From: Pseudogulbenkiania sp. MAI-1
GTDB taxonomy: Bacteria > Pseudomonadota > Gammaproteobacteria > Burkholderiales > Chromobacteriaceae
Assembly (NCBI RefSeq): GCF_000527175.1
Contig: NZ_AZUR01000001.1
Span: 2,084,501 to 2,148,500, forward strand
Direction of reading: 5' to 3'
Length of the DNA: 64,000 nt
A program made the translations under genes and the position numbers. The notes under the pieces were generated by a model. It saw nothing but the letters and a program-made list of their open reading frames with translations. It had not been told where the DNA came from and did not search any database. Shown one piece after another: positions 27,479-36,152 of the stretch; within the stretch, counting starts at the first letter, position 1; every line of letters starts with the position of its first letter.

Positions 27479-30106
27479 TCAGCGTGGGCCATTTTCCGGC
27501 TCCCGCTCCAATACCTTCCGGGAAATTTCGTCGGCAATACGCAAGCTGCGTAATAATTCCAGCACATTCTCCCGGTGAGTGTAGTTTAGGACGACCGGAA
27601 GTCCGTTTCGTTCCGGATTCTGTCCCTTGATGGTCACCGCCGCATCCATCCAGCCGTCCGGCGCCATGTCCAGCCGCGCCTGAAAATCATGGATATTCAA
27701 ACTGCTCAGCGTATCCAGCGTCAGTTGCATCGCACGGTTGGATTGACCCATGGCGCTGACGCCAGCCGAAGGCAAGACCTTGAGCGACAGGGGGCCTTCA
27801 TTGCGCAGCAGCCCGCCCTGCAAGGCCAGGGAATCCTTCGCCAACTGCACCGGCAGCGTCCCGCCCACGCGGCCGGCCAGTTGCACGGTCGGGTTCGGAT
27901 CGTTTTGCAAGGCGGCCACCTCGGTAAGATCGAGGCGGCCGACCGTGATCGCCTGGTACTGCGCAGAAGGCCATTGCAGGGTATCGGCGCGCATCTGCCC
28001 GCCCAGCACTTCCGCGTAGACATCGGCCAGACGCCAGGTGCTCAGGTCGGACTGCACCGTCATGCGAATATCGCGCAAGGGGGTGCCTAAAGCCAGTTCC
28101 CCCAGCGTGACCGGCCCGACGCTGGCCAGCGCCAAGCCATCTGGCTGCAACTCGACATGCACGGTGCCCTTGCCACCCGAGGCCAGAATGCCACCCCAGT
28201 CCAGCGCCAGATCCGACACGGTGACATCGCCTTTCAACTGCCAGCGATCCTGCCACTGCCATTGACCCCGCCCCGTGAGTATGCCTTTCTGCAAGGTCAC
28301 GCCCAGGCTGCGGCTCATGGCGGCGGAAAGCGGCGTTGTCAGCTCCACCGTGCCGGTCGCGCCAGTCGACTTGCCATGGCGCGCAAGGGCGGCAGTCAAG
28401 CCCAGTTCGGACTTCCACGCCGGCACCTGCAGTCTGGCCCGGCCTTGTCGCCCGGCAAGGTCTAGCTGTCCGCTGAGGGCTGGCAAGGCCCCGCGTGTCA
28501 CCACGGCACCATCCGCCTTGACCTGCAGGCTCCCAAATGCGCCTTGGGGGCCGATTTCCAATGGCGTGGAAGTGATCATGGTGATCGGCTTGATCACGGT
28601 GGTGCCGATCAGCCCCTCGGCCAGCGTGATGCGGCTATCCGGCCCCAGGAGCCATCGACCCTCCTTGCCATACCAGGTGGCCGCCATCTGCACGCCGCCG
28701 CCGCGGGCATAGAATGGCGGTTGGGCGCGGCCTTCCACGGCCCCTTCCCAGCGGCCTTGCCGGTAGCCGGCCTCGAGCGTGCCCGCCACGGGGATGCGGC
28801 CATAGCGTCCGTTGAACTCGACCCGGGTGCTCTTGTCAGCTCTCTGGAGACCGGTCACCGGCACCTTCAAGACCATTTGCAAGTCTGGCCCCTTGACCGT
28901 CAGGCTGGCCGGATCGCCGGCGGGGCCGGCGGCATCGGCACGGCCACGCCATACGCCCGTCAGATCGAAGCCGGCTGCCTTGCCCGTCAGCTCCAGCCGC
29001 CCTTGCCAGTCCCACAGGGCCTGTTGCCAGGACAACTGGCTGTCGACGGTTTTCAGCCTGAGGCCCTGATACTGGAGCTCGGCCGAGAGGCGGCTCTGGC
29101 CGGACGTAGCCAGCGGCAGCAGCAGGGGGCGGGGCCAGCTCAGGCGTACGCCCTCGGGCAGCCGTATCGCCGCCGGTAGCAGCTCCAGCGCCTGCCGGTT
29201 CCAGCGCAAGGGCACCGTACCAGAGAGCGAGGGGCCGTCCAGCACCAACCGGCCTTGTCCGCGCGCCACACCGCCGCCTTCGGTATCCACGGTCAGCCGC
29301 GCCAGTCCTTGCGGTCCAGCCGCCAGCAGCCCCAGCCGCAAGGACTCCACTCCAGCCAGATTGCCGCTCGCACGCAACCCTTGCCGGGCCTCCAGACTCC
29401 AGCCGTGCCCCAGGGTCACCGGGGCGTCCAACATGGCCTCCAGTTGCCACCGTTTGGCAGCGAAGCTGGCCGTGATCGCCGCATCGGCCCGTTGCGGCTG
29501 GCCCGCATACCCCAGCTGATGACCCTGCGCCAGGAAGACACCGTCCAGGCGCTTGTCCTGCCATATGCCCTGACCGGAGAAGGTCAGCGCACCGAGCAGC
29601 TTGGGCGCGATGTCCGCCGGCTGGATCAGCCCCTGTGCGCTCCAACGCCCGGACAGGCGGTCATAGACAGCCGTCCCGGCGCTGTGACGATATTTTGCCT
29701 GGATGTGCCAGCGCTGCTCGCGCTGGCGGACAACAGCGGTCACGGGTGGCAAGCCGGGAACGGTGAGGGAATCGATGGTGAGATCGAAGGGCGGCGTCCA
29801 GGGGGGTGGGGTAAGTTCTTCGGTGCCGGTCTCGCACTTGGGCAGATTCAGGCTGCGCATGCTGATCGTCAGCGGACGCCAGCCGGTGACCCGCAGTTGC
29901 CCGCCAAGGGCTTGCACGCAGCCTTTGTGCAGCCTTTGCCACTGAGCCAGTTCCAGGCCGTTCTGCCAGCTGAGGCCCTGCACCCGCAGCCCCTGCGCAT
30001 AAGCGACGGCCACGGCTGCGAGCAGCGCCAACAGTGGCAGCAGCCCCAGCACGATCAGCCAACCGTAATGGCGACGTACCAACGCCAGTCCCCGCTTCAT
30101 GCTCAT
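27479..30106 (-). CDS. ydbH: YdbH-family AsmA-like intermembrane phospholipid transport protein
   Basis: Long periplasmic protein of 875 residues anchored by one N-terminal membrane helix (about 16-36), followed by a repeated beta-rich body that forms a hydrophobic groove in the AsmA-like superfamily. The C-terminal region with SSLNIHDFQARLDMAPDGW, VTIKGQNPERNGLPVVLNYTHRENVLELLRSLRIAD is the YdbH signature. Size equals E. coli YdbH (879). With YnbE and YdbL it should form a lipid bridge redundant with TamB and YhdP. Two ATGs, 30106 and 30100, are possible; neither has a good ribosome site. Confidence 0.92.
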   Translation of the reverse strand: MSMKRGLALVRRHYGWLIVLGLLPLLALLAAVAVAYAQGLRVQGLSWQNGLELAQWQRLHKGCVQALGGQLRVTGWRPLTISMRSLNLPKCETGTEELTPPPWTPPFDLTIDSLTVPGLPPVTAVVRQREQRWHIQAKYRHSAGTAVYDRLSGRWSAQGLIQPADIAPKLLGALTFSGQGIWQDKRLDGVFLAQGHQLGYAGQPQRADAAITASFAAKRWQLEAMLDAPVTLGHGWSLEARQGLRASGNLAGVESLRLGLLAAGPQGLARLTVDTEGGGVARGQGRLVLDGPSLSGTVPLRWNRQALELLPAAIRLPEGVRLSWPRPLLLPLATSGQSRLSAELQYQGLRLKTVDSQLSWQQALWDWQGRLELTGKAAGFDLTGVWRGRADAAGPAGDPASLTVKGPDLQMVLKVPVTGLQRADKSTRVEFNGRYGRIPVAGTLEAGYRQGRWEGAVEGRAQPPFYARGGGVQMAATWYGKEGRWLLGPDSRITLAEGLIGTTVIKPITMITSTPLEIGPQGAFGSLQVKADGAVVTRGALPALSGQLDLAGRQGRARLQVPAWKSELGLTAALARHGKSTGATGTVELTTPLSAAMSRSLGVTLQKGILTGRGQWQWQDRWQLKGDVTVSDLALDWGGILASGGKGTVHVELQPDGLALASVGPVTLGELALGTPLRDIRMTVQSDLSTWRLADVYAEVLGGQMRADTLQWPSAQYQAITVGRLDLTEVAALQNDPNPTVQLAGRVGGTLPVQLAKDSLALQGGLLRNEGPLSLKVLPSAGVSAMGQSNRAMQLTLDTLSSLNIHDFQARLDMAPDGWMDAAVTIKGQNPERNGLPVVLNYTHRENVLELLRSLRIADEISRKVLEREPENGPR

Positions 30107-30257
30107 TTACCGCCAATCCGTCGCGTGTGTTGCGCGTGTTTCCAGACCGCCGCGCGAAAACACGCCGTGTTCCATGGATGCCATTCAGTTTCCTTCCTGT
30201 ACTTGAGCATATACAGGTACGCGAGATCTGCCGCGGATATTGCTGAGAGCATAAAAA

Positions 30258-30281
30258 AAGCGGCCCTTTTCCGGGCCGCTT
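30258..30281 (-). terminator. Intrinsic terminator of glcB
   Basis: On the minus strand AAGCGGCCC and GGGCCGCTT form a perfect 9-bp stem with a 6-base loop, followed by a run of at least seven T residues (the A run at 30253-30259 on the plus strand). It starts 22 bases beyond the glcB stop. Confidence 0.9.
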
Positions 30282-30303
30282 GGGTCAATACCTCAGGGAA
30301 GGA

Positions 30304-32541
30304 TCAAAGCTCGTGCGCCTTGACCACCTGACGCCAGTGGTGCAGCAGCGGCTCGGTGTAGCCGGAAGGCTGCGCGCAGCCCTTGAACACCAGGTCGCAG
30401 GCCGCCTTGAAGGCGATCGAGGTGTCGAAGGCGGGGGCCATCGGCTGGTAGGCCGGATCGCCGGCGTTCTGCTTGTCCACCACCGCCGCCATGCGCTGCA
30501 GGGTTTCCTTCACCTGGGCCTCGGTCACGATGCCATGGCGCAGCCAGTTGGCGATGTGCTGGCTGGAAATGCGCAGCGTGGCGCGGTCTTCCATCAGGCC
30601 GACGTTGTGGATGTCCGGCACTTTCGAGCAACCCACGCCTTGGTCGATCCAGCGCACCACGTAGCCCAGGATGCCTTGGGCGTTGTTGTCCAGTTCCTGC
30701 TGGATTTCCTCGGCGCTCCAGTTCGGATCGGCGGCGACCGGGATGGTGAGCAGGTCATCCAGCAGGTCGACTGCCGGCTGGGCTTCCAGCGCCTTCTGCA
30801 CCTCCTGCACGTCCACCTGATGGTAGTGCAGCGCATGCAGCACGGCGGCGGTGGGAGAGGGCACCCAGGCGGTGTTGGCGCCGGCTTTCGGGTGGCCGAT
30901 CTTCTGCTTCAGCATCTCGGCCATCAGGTCCGGCATGGCCCACATGCCCTTGCCGATCTGGGCATGGCCGCGCAGGCCGCACTCCAGGCCGACCTGAACG
31001 TTGCTGCGCTCGTAGGCGGTGATCCACTTCGAGGTCTTCATGTCGCCCTTGCGGATCATCGGGCCGGCTTCCATCGAGGTGTGCATCTCGTCGCCGGTGC
31101 GGTCGAGGAAGCCGGTGTTGATGAAGGCGACGCGGTGGGCGGCGGCGGCGATGCACGCTTTCAGGTTGACACTGGTGCGGCGCTCTTCGTCCATGATGCC
31201 GAGCTTCACGGTGTACTGCGGCAGGCCGAGCAGTTGCTCCACCTTGCCGAACAGCTCGTCGGCGAAGGCGACTTCGTCCGGGCCGTGCATCTTGGGTTTG
31301 ACGATGTAGATGGAGCCAGCGCGGGAGTTGCCCTTGCGCTGCTGGTCATGCAGCGCGATCAAGGTGGTCACCACGGCATCCATGATGCCCTCCGGCACCT
31401 CGTGGCCGTCGCCGTCGAGGATGGCCGGGTTGGTCATCAGGTGGCCGACATTGCGCACGAACATCAGGCTGCGGCCGTGCAGCGTCAGGGCGCTGCCGTC
31501 GGCGGCGGTGTAGCTGCGGTCCGGGTTCAGGGCGCGGGTGAAGGTCTTGCCGCCCTTGCTCACTTCCTCGGTCAGCGTACCCTGCATCAGGCCGAGCCAG
31601 TTGCGATACACCACGACCTTGTCTTCGGCATCGACCGCGGCCACCGAGTCCTCGCAGTCCATGATGGTGCTGACGGCCGCTTCCATCACGATGTCTTTCA
31701 CGCCGGCGCTGTCTTGCGCACCGATCGGGTGGCTCTTGTCGACCTGGATCTCGAAGTGCAGGCCATTCTGCTTGAGCAGCACCGAGCTCGGGGCGGCGGT
31801 GTCGCCGTTGTAGCCGACAAACAGGCCGGGCTGCTTCAGCGTGGTGGTGACGCCGTCCTGCAGTTCGACCTGCAGTTGCCCGCCCGTCACACGATAGGCG
31901 ACGGCGTGGTGGTGGGAGCCGGCTTCCAGCGGCGCGGTAGCGTCGAGGAAATCGCGGCCGAAGGCGATGACCTTGGCGCCGCGCACCGGGTTGTAGCCGC
32001 CGCTGCGGGTGGCACCGTCGTCTTCGGAAATGGCGTCGGTGCCGTACAGCGCGTCGTACAGGCTGCCCCAGCGCGCGTTGGCGGCGTTCAGCGCGTAGCG
32101 CGCGTTCATCACCGGGACGACCAGCTGCGGGCCGGCCTGCTCGGCGATCTCGGTATCGATATTGCTGGTGTCGATCCTGACCGGGACGACCAGCTGCGGG
32201 CCGGCCTGCTCGGCGATCTCGGTATCGATATTGCTGGTGTCGATCCTGGCGTCGGCCGGCACCGGTTTCAGGTAGCCGATGGACGTCAGGAAGGCCTTGT
32301 AGGCGGCCATGTCGGCGATCGGGCCGGGTTGCTGGCGGTGCCAGTTGTCGATTTCGCTCTGCAGGCGATCGCGTTCGGCCAGCAGCGCACGGTTCTTCGG
32401 AGCCAGCTCATGCACCAGTTCGTCGAAACCACGCCAGAACGCGGCGGAATCGAGGCCGGTACCGGGCAGGGCTTCCTGCTCGATGAAGGCATGAAGGGCA
32501 GTGGCAATCTGCAAGCGGTGGCAAGGGGTTCGTTGGGTCAT
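30304..32541 (-). CDS. glcB: Malate synthase G with an internal 23-residue duplication
   Basis: Condenses glyoxylate with acetyl-CoA to malate in the glyoxylate shunt. The enzyme is type G: MNARYALNAANARWGSLYDA, ILDCEDSVAAVD-like CEDSVAAVDAEDK, KPKMHGPDEVAFA, GIMDEERRTSVN and PDIHNVGLMEDRATLRISSQ are all there. It has 745 residues instead of about 722 because residues 99-121 are repeated exactly as 122-144; the repeated piece ends in AGPQLVVPV, the strand and loop that contacts the CoA adenine in the E. coli enzyme. The reading frame is kept. It is divergent from a LysR gene and ends at a strong terminator. Whether the enzyme is active with the insertion is unknown. Confidence 0.97.
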   Translation of the reverse strand: MTQRTPCHRLQIATALHAFIEQEALPGTGLDSAAFWRGFDELVHELAPKNRALLAERDRLQSEIDNWHRQQPGPIADMAAYKAFLTSIGYLKPVPADARIDTSNIDTEIAEQAGPQLVVPVRIDTSNIDTEIAEQAGPQLVVPVMNARYALNAANARWGSLYDALYGTDAISEDDGATRSGGYNPVRGAKVIAFGRDFLDATAPLEAGSHHHAVAYRVTGGQLQVELQDGVTTTLKQPGLFVGYNGDTAAPSSVLLKQNGLHFEIQVDKSHPIGAQDSAGVKDIVMEAAVSTIMDCEDSVAAVDAEDKVVVYRNWLGLMQGTLTEEVSKGGKTFTRALNPDRSYTAADGSALTLHGRSLMFVRNVGHLMTNPAILDGDGHEVPEGIMDAVVTTLIALHDQQRKGNSRAGSIYIVKPKMHGPDEVAFADELFGKVEQLLGLPQYTVKLGIMDEERRTSVNLKACIAAAAHRVAFINTGFLDRTGDEMHTSMEAGPMIRKGDMKTSKWITAYERSNVQVGLECGLRGHAQIGKGMWAMPDLMAEMLKQKIGHPKAGANTAWVPSPTAAVLHALHYHQVDVQEVQKALEAQPAVDLLDDLLTIPVAADPNWSAEEIQQELDNNAQGILGYVVRWIDQGVGCSKVPDIHNVGLMEDRATLRISSQHIANWLRHGIVTEAQVKETLQRMAAVVDKQNAGDPAYQPMAPAFDTSIAFKAACDLVFKGCAQPSGYTEPLLHHWRQVVKAHEL
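32111..32248. repeat. Perfect 69-bp tandem duplication inside glcB
   Basis: Bases 32111-32179 are repeated without a single mismatch as 32180-32248. 69 is a multiple of three, so glcB stays in frame with 23 added residues. The absence of any difference between copies shows a recent event, or an assembly or sequencing artefact. The unit starts ACCGGGACGACC and ends GTCGATCCTG. Confidence 0.97.
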
Positions 32542-32688
32542 GACGCTTCTCTCTCTGGCTCCAGTTCGGGTCTATCTCGCTTCTTCTTTGGCATCAGCGT
32601 ATTGCAAAGCAGCAAACCAAGTTTAGTGATGTTAATGTGACAAAGAAAGAACTAAAATGCCACAGCTTCTTTTACTTTTTGTTAACTA

Positions 32689-33585
32689 ATGGACACCTTC
32701 AAACAGCTTGAAACCCTGGTCGCCGTGGTGGCGCACGGGAGCCTGTCGGCGGCGGCCCGCCAGGAAGGGGTGGTGCCGGCGGTGATCGGCCGCCGACTGG
32801 ACGCACTGGAGGAGCGTCTCGGGGCCAAGCTTTTGGTTCGCACCACCCGCAGTGTCACACTAACACAAGAAGGCAGCGCCTTTTACGAGGAAAGCCTGCG
32901 CATCCTGACCGAACTGGCCGAAGCCGAGGCGGCGGTGGCCTCCGGCAGCGCGCGCGCGCGCGGCCATCTGCGGGTCAGCGCGCCGGCCGGCTTCGGCCGC
33001 CGCCATGTGGCGCCGCATGTGGCGAGCTACCAGCAGCAGCACCCAGACGTGAAAGTAACCCTGGACCTGTCGGACCGGCTGGTCGATCTGGTGCGCGACC
33101 GGGTGGATTGCGCCATCCGCATATCGGACCTTTCCGACTCCAGCCTGGTGGCCATCAAGCTGGCAGAAAACCGCCGCGTCGTGGTGGCGGCACCGGCGTA
33201 CCTAGCACGCATGGGGACGCCCCGCACGCTGGACGATCTGGCCAAACACAATTGCCTGTCGCTGGGGGAGAGCCAGGGGCGCGGCTGGGCCTTCACCGAT
33301 GGCGATCAATTGGTCAACCTCAAGGTGTCCGGCGACCTGGAGTGCAACGACGGCGCCGTTCTACACGAGTGGGCGCTGAAGGGCTACGGCCTGGCATGGC
33401 GCTCGCTGTGGGAGGTCAAGGAGGACTTGGCCGCGGGACGGCTCGTCACGGTGCTGGATTATTTCTCGTCGCCGGATTACCCGGTCTACGCCGTGGTGCC
33501 ACAGCGCAAGTTCCTGCCGTTGCGGGTACGCCACTTCATCGATCACCTGAAAGCCTGTTACGACGAACCGGGTTACTGGGCTTGA
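32689..33585 (+). CDS. LysR-type regulator, DmlR-like, divergent from glcB
   Basis: 298-residue LysR regulator. The helix-turn-helix lies in residues 1-60 (AVVAHGSLSAAARQEGVVPAVIGRR), and the C-terminal substrate domain has the RVSAPAGFGRRHVAPHV and LSDRLVDLVRDRVDCAIRI pieces of the DmlR/AaeR subgroup. It is divergent from glcB, with 147 AT-richer bases between the starts, so glcB is the most likely target and a carboxylate such as malate or glycolate the likely effector; both are inferred from position. The ribosome site is poor (TTTTGTTAACTA before the ATG). Confidence 0.9.
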   Translation: MDTFKQLETLVAVVAHGSLSAAARQEGVVPAVIGRRLDALEERLGAKLLVRTTRSVTLTQEGSAFYEESLRILTELAEAEAAVASGSARARGHLRVSAPAGFGRRHVAPHVASYQQQHPDVKVTLDLSDRLVDLVRDRVDCAIRISDLSDSSLVAIKLAENRRVVVAAPAYLARMGTPRTLDDLAKHNCLSLGESQGRGWAFTDGDQLVNLKVSGDLECNDGAVLHEWALKGYGLAWRSLWEVKEDLAAGRLVTVLDYFSSPDYPVYAVVPQRKFLPLRVRHFIDHLKACYDEPGYWA

Positions 33586-33739
33586 GACTGTCGGTAGAGG
33601 AGGGGGGGCTCTCACTCGAGCAAACAAACCTGCTCGATAAGGGAGTCAACGGCGCGTTACCGCCATACAGGAGCACAACGGTAACGCACCAGTGTCGACG
33701 CCAACTCGGGGGGATGAGCCGGGCTTTGACCCAATCCCG

Positions 33740-34444
33740 TCAACTCAACCCGATCACCGGCAGACTGGCGCCGTGAATGGCACGGGCGCCGTTCGAAGCC
33801 AGGAACAGGATGGCGTCGGCGAGCGCGTCGGGGGCGACCCAGCGCGACGGGTCGGCCGCCGGCATGGCGGCGCGGTTTTCCGGCGTGTCGATGATGCTGG
33901 GCAGGACGCAGTTGACGTTGATGCTATGTTCGCGCAGCTCCGCCGCCATCGCTTCGGTCAGGCGGGCCACCGCGGCCTTGGCGGCGCAGTAGGTACCCAT
34001 TTGAGCAACACCCTTCTGGGCGGCATTGGCCCCGACGTTGATGATTTTCCCGCCGCCCCCTTCGATCATCCGCGGCACCACGGCGCGCACCGCGTGCAGC
34101 ATGCTGCGCGTGTTGATGTCGAACAGAAAATCCCAGTCCTGATCCGGAGTTTCATGCACCGACGGCCCCATGCGGAACCCGCCCGCGGCATTGCATAGCA
34201 CGTCGATCCGGCCAAACTGGTCGATGGCCTTTTGTACGGCGGCGTTGACCTGATCCTGATCGAGCAGGTCGGCGGTGGCGAATAGACGTTGCGGACTTTC
34301 CGCCCCGAAGACCTTTTCCAGCTGTTCGCGCCGGCGCGCCAGCAACACCAGGTTGGCGCCACGCTCGGCGAAAGCCTTGGCTACGGCCTGGCCGAGATTG
34401 CCGGCGGCTCCGGTAATGATGATGGTATGGTTGTTGAAATCCAT
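33740..34444 (-). CDS. Short-chain dehydrogenase/reductase
   Basis: Classical SDR of 234 residues. NAD(P) motif TGAAGNLGQAVA at about 11-22, the CNAAGG motif near residue 88 (NNAG equivalent), serine-bearing region INVGANAAQKG and the catalytic pair in YCAAKAAV. The usual catalytic serine is replaced by Ala/Asn in GANAAQ, which is uncommon and should be noted when assigning activity. The arginine pair after the Rossmann strand (LLARRREQ) suggests NADP use. It lies alone, with 154 bases to the convergent LysR gene and a 500-base gap upstream. The substrate is unknown. Confidence 0.88.
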   Translation of the reverse strand: MDFNNHTIIITGAAGNLGQAVAKAFAERGANLVLLARRREQLEKVFGAESPQRLFATADLLDQDQVNAAVQKAIDQFGRIDVLCNAAGGFRMGPSVHETPDQDWDFLFDINTRSMLHAVRAVVPRMIEGGGGKIINVGANAAQKGVAQMGTYCAAKAAVARLTEAMAAELREHSINVNCVLPSIIDTPENRAAMPAADPSRWVAPDALADAILFLASNGARAIHGASLPVIGLS

Positions 34445-34933
34445 TGACTGCCTCCTTTTTTGTGATACGAAATCGGTACTGGGTCACGCACCTGAAAAGC
34501 TGGAGCGCCGCTGCCCGATGGGGCGGCTGCCCGGTACAGGACCACATTATTTCGTATTGTGTTCCATAGCGCCTTCTTTACGGTTTTGCCAGCTGCACAG
34601 ACGCGATGGCCTGCCTGCGCCCATGCCGAACCATTGATGGGTGGCATTGGCGGTACGGCCCCGATCAATGCCTTTCCTGCGAACTGGGGTCATCGGCCAG
34701 AAGTGGCCATGTCAGCGGAACTTGCCTGAGAAGACAGGGAGTGCCGGTGCGAGAGGGGATACAGCGGTGAGGTTTGACGGGCTGTTTGAGCACGCTATCG
34801 GACGCACCAAGGAGCCCGCACCGGGACAAAGACAGCACCTGCGTACTGCCACAGCCCGCGCAATGTCACATGCTGCTTTTCGGGCCGCCCAACGTCATTT
34901 TTATCCAATCGACATAAATGCCGCACCAACAAA
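34445..34933. other. Intergenic stretch without a convincing gene
   Basis: About 490 bases between the SDR start and the XRE terminator. A + strand frame at 34641-34964 is open for 107 codons but has no ribosome site, no family resemblance and odd composition, so it is not called. A 9-bp inverted repeat ATACGAAAT (34465-34473) / ATTTCGTAT (34549-34557) brackets the likely promoter region of the SDR gene. Base composition is lower in G+C than the flanks, and it marks the left edge of the accessory region. Confidence 0.6.
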
Positions 34934-34947
34934 ACCCCTTGCGGGGT
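34934..34947 (-). terminator. Short intrinsic terminator of the XRE gene
   Basis: ACCCC-GCAA-GGGGT on the minus strand is directly followed by TTTG (AAA run at 34931-34933 on the plus strand), three bases after the XRE gene's stop. The stem is only five pairs but GC-rich with a stable GNNA-type loop. Confidence 0.6.
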
Positions 34948-34950
34948 CGG

Positions 34951-35241
34951 TTAGCCGTGACTGACGGAGATGGCCTTTCTCAGGGTCTCATAAAGGTCAG
35001 GATATTGAGCCTTGAGGAGGGCGATCACCTCGATATCATCACGATTGATCTTGGCAAGGTCGACTTGTTCGATATGCACCAGGCGGAACAATTCACGCAC
35101 CGGTCGCGGCATGTTGCGGCCGGATTCATAACGCGACCCGCCGGATTGCGTGACACCGATCTTGCTCCAGAATTCGATTTGATTCAGTCCTTGCTTGTGG
35201 CGGACTTCACGAGGATGGGGAAAGGTTTCGGGAGTTGTCAT
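34951..35241 (-). CDS. Small XRE-family helix-turn-helix protein
   Basis: 96-residue DNA-binding protein. The helix-turn-helix is VRHKQGLNQIEFWSKIGVTQSGGSRYESG, a Cro/C1-like pattern split here as helices at about 12-20, 23-30 and 34-43. The C-terminal part (IEQVDLAKINRDDIEVIALLKAQYP) is a predicted dimerising helix pair. AGGAG lies eight bases before the ATG at 35241; an upstream in-frame extension has no ribosome site. It resembles small regulators found in betaproteobacterial accessory regions. Its targets are unknown; it lies at the distal end of the nine-gene cluster. Confidence 0.8.
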   Translation of the reverse strand: MTTPETFPHPREVRHKQGLNQIEFWSKIGVTQSGGSRYESGRNMPRPVRELFRLVHIEQVDLAKINRDDIEVIALLKAQYPDLYETLRKAISVSHG

Positions 35242-35442
35242 GGGTGGGCTCCTGCTTGTGGGGTTCCTCCATGATAAATGTAGAAACACCGATCCCGCTG
35301 TAATCAAATTGCAAACGTCTGTTAAGAACTGTGCGAAACCTCGTGGACTCGACACTCTCCAGCCCACAAGCACAGCCGAACACCATACCGCCAATACAAT
35401 ATGACTGTGAGCGTCTCCGGGTTGGCAGAGACCCTGCTGCGG

Positions 35443-35919
35443 CTAGGAACCGTGGTGTTCTGGAGGGAGTTGAGGGTTGACGGTTTGCATCGCCTTACGC
35501 AGCCGCTCCAACAGCGGCGCGCAGCGATAGACCATCGCGGCGCGGCTTTTGACGCCCAGCTTGCTGAACACGCGCCGCAGGTGGGTGGCGACGGTCCATT
35601 CACTGATATGTAGTTGGTCGGCGATCTGCTTGTTGAGCTTGCCCTGTGACACCAGCGCGGTGATCTGCAGCTCCCGCTCGGTTAGCAGCGTCGCCAGTTC
35701 GGCCAGATCGGTGGATAAGGCGCAGCGTTTGGGCACGATGGCGCAGCGACAACCGCCACAGGTAAAGCAGATCAGTTCGCCGAACAGAGCATCGGCACCC
35801 GATCCGTCTGGGCCTTCGTCGACGGCCACGATCTGGAACTGCTGATCGCCAACAGCAAACTCTGCCAGCATCGTCAACGGCGCTGCCAGGGTTTGAGCAT
35901 GATCCAACGGAGATTGCAT
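35443..35919 (-). CDS. LuxR-type regulator with a cysteine-rich N-terminal segment
   Basis: 158 residues. The C-terminal half is a LuxR/GerE helix-turn-helix: LTERELQITALVSQGKLNKQIADQL, then HISEWTVATHLRRVFSKLGVKSRA. The N-terminal 70 residues are not a phospho-receiver; they contain a dense cysteine cluster, CFTCGGCRCAIVPKRC (Cys at relative spacing C-x2-C-x2-C-x-C-x6-C), which could hold a metal or Fe-S cluster or act as a thiol switch. This is the only regulator gene within a few hundred bases of the 3' end of the nine-gene cluster and is on the same strand, so it may be read after it or control it. Function not known. Confidence 0.82.
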   Translation of the reverse strand: MQSPLDHAQTLAAPLTMLAEFAVGDQQFQIVAVDEGPDGSGADALFGELICFTCGGCRCAIVPKRCALSTDLAELATLLTERELQITALVSQGKLNKQIADQLHISEWTVATHLRRVFSKLGVKSRAAMVYRCAPLLERLRKAMQTVNPQLPPEHHGS

Positions 35920-36115
35920 CGCTTGCCCTTTCGCTTAGGCTACTTCGGCAGGCTGTACGGCACCATCCTGCTGGCCCACCGCCTATTGCAGGTGCGGCGC
36001 GGCCAACGGTGCCCAGCCGGCTCAGAGGGGTGGGGTGCCAGCACGATCAGGTTGTCGCTGCAAATTATTGACATTGACATGCGTTATGTCTAATCGAAAA
36101 TAACAATTTCATTTG

Positions 36116-36143
36116 GGTAGCCAAGAGTTTTTCCCTGGCTACC
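36116..36143 (-). terminator. Hairpin after the nine-gene cluster
   Basis: GGTAGCCA (36116-36123) and TGGCTACC (36136-36143) form a perfect 8-bp stem with a 12-base loop, starting nine bases beyond the stop of the last cluster gene. No T run follows on the minus strand, so it may stall or protect the transcript end rather than act as a full intrinsic terminator. Confidence 0.45.
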
Positions 36144-36152
36144 GGGGCCGCA

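Noticed and set aside
30280..32640. 786-codon open frame antisense to glcB
   Set aside because: Shadow frame; the glcB strand has full family conservation. The His/Val/Gly-rich translation has no domain features.
34742..34750. GTGCCGGTG match to the tRNA-Thr 3' end as the far attachment site of an island
   Set aside because: Only nine identical bases; such a match is expected by chance in 64 kb of GC-rich DNA.
34641..34964. 107-codon plus-strand frame in the SDR-XRE gap
   Set aside because: No ribosome site, no resemblance to a family, and it runs into the XRE gene's terminator and 3' end.
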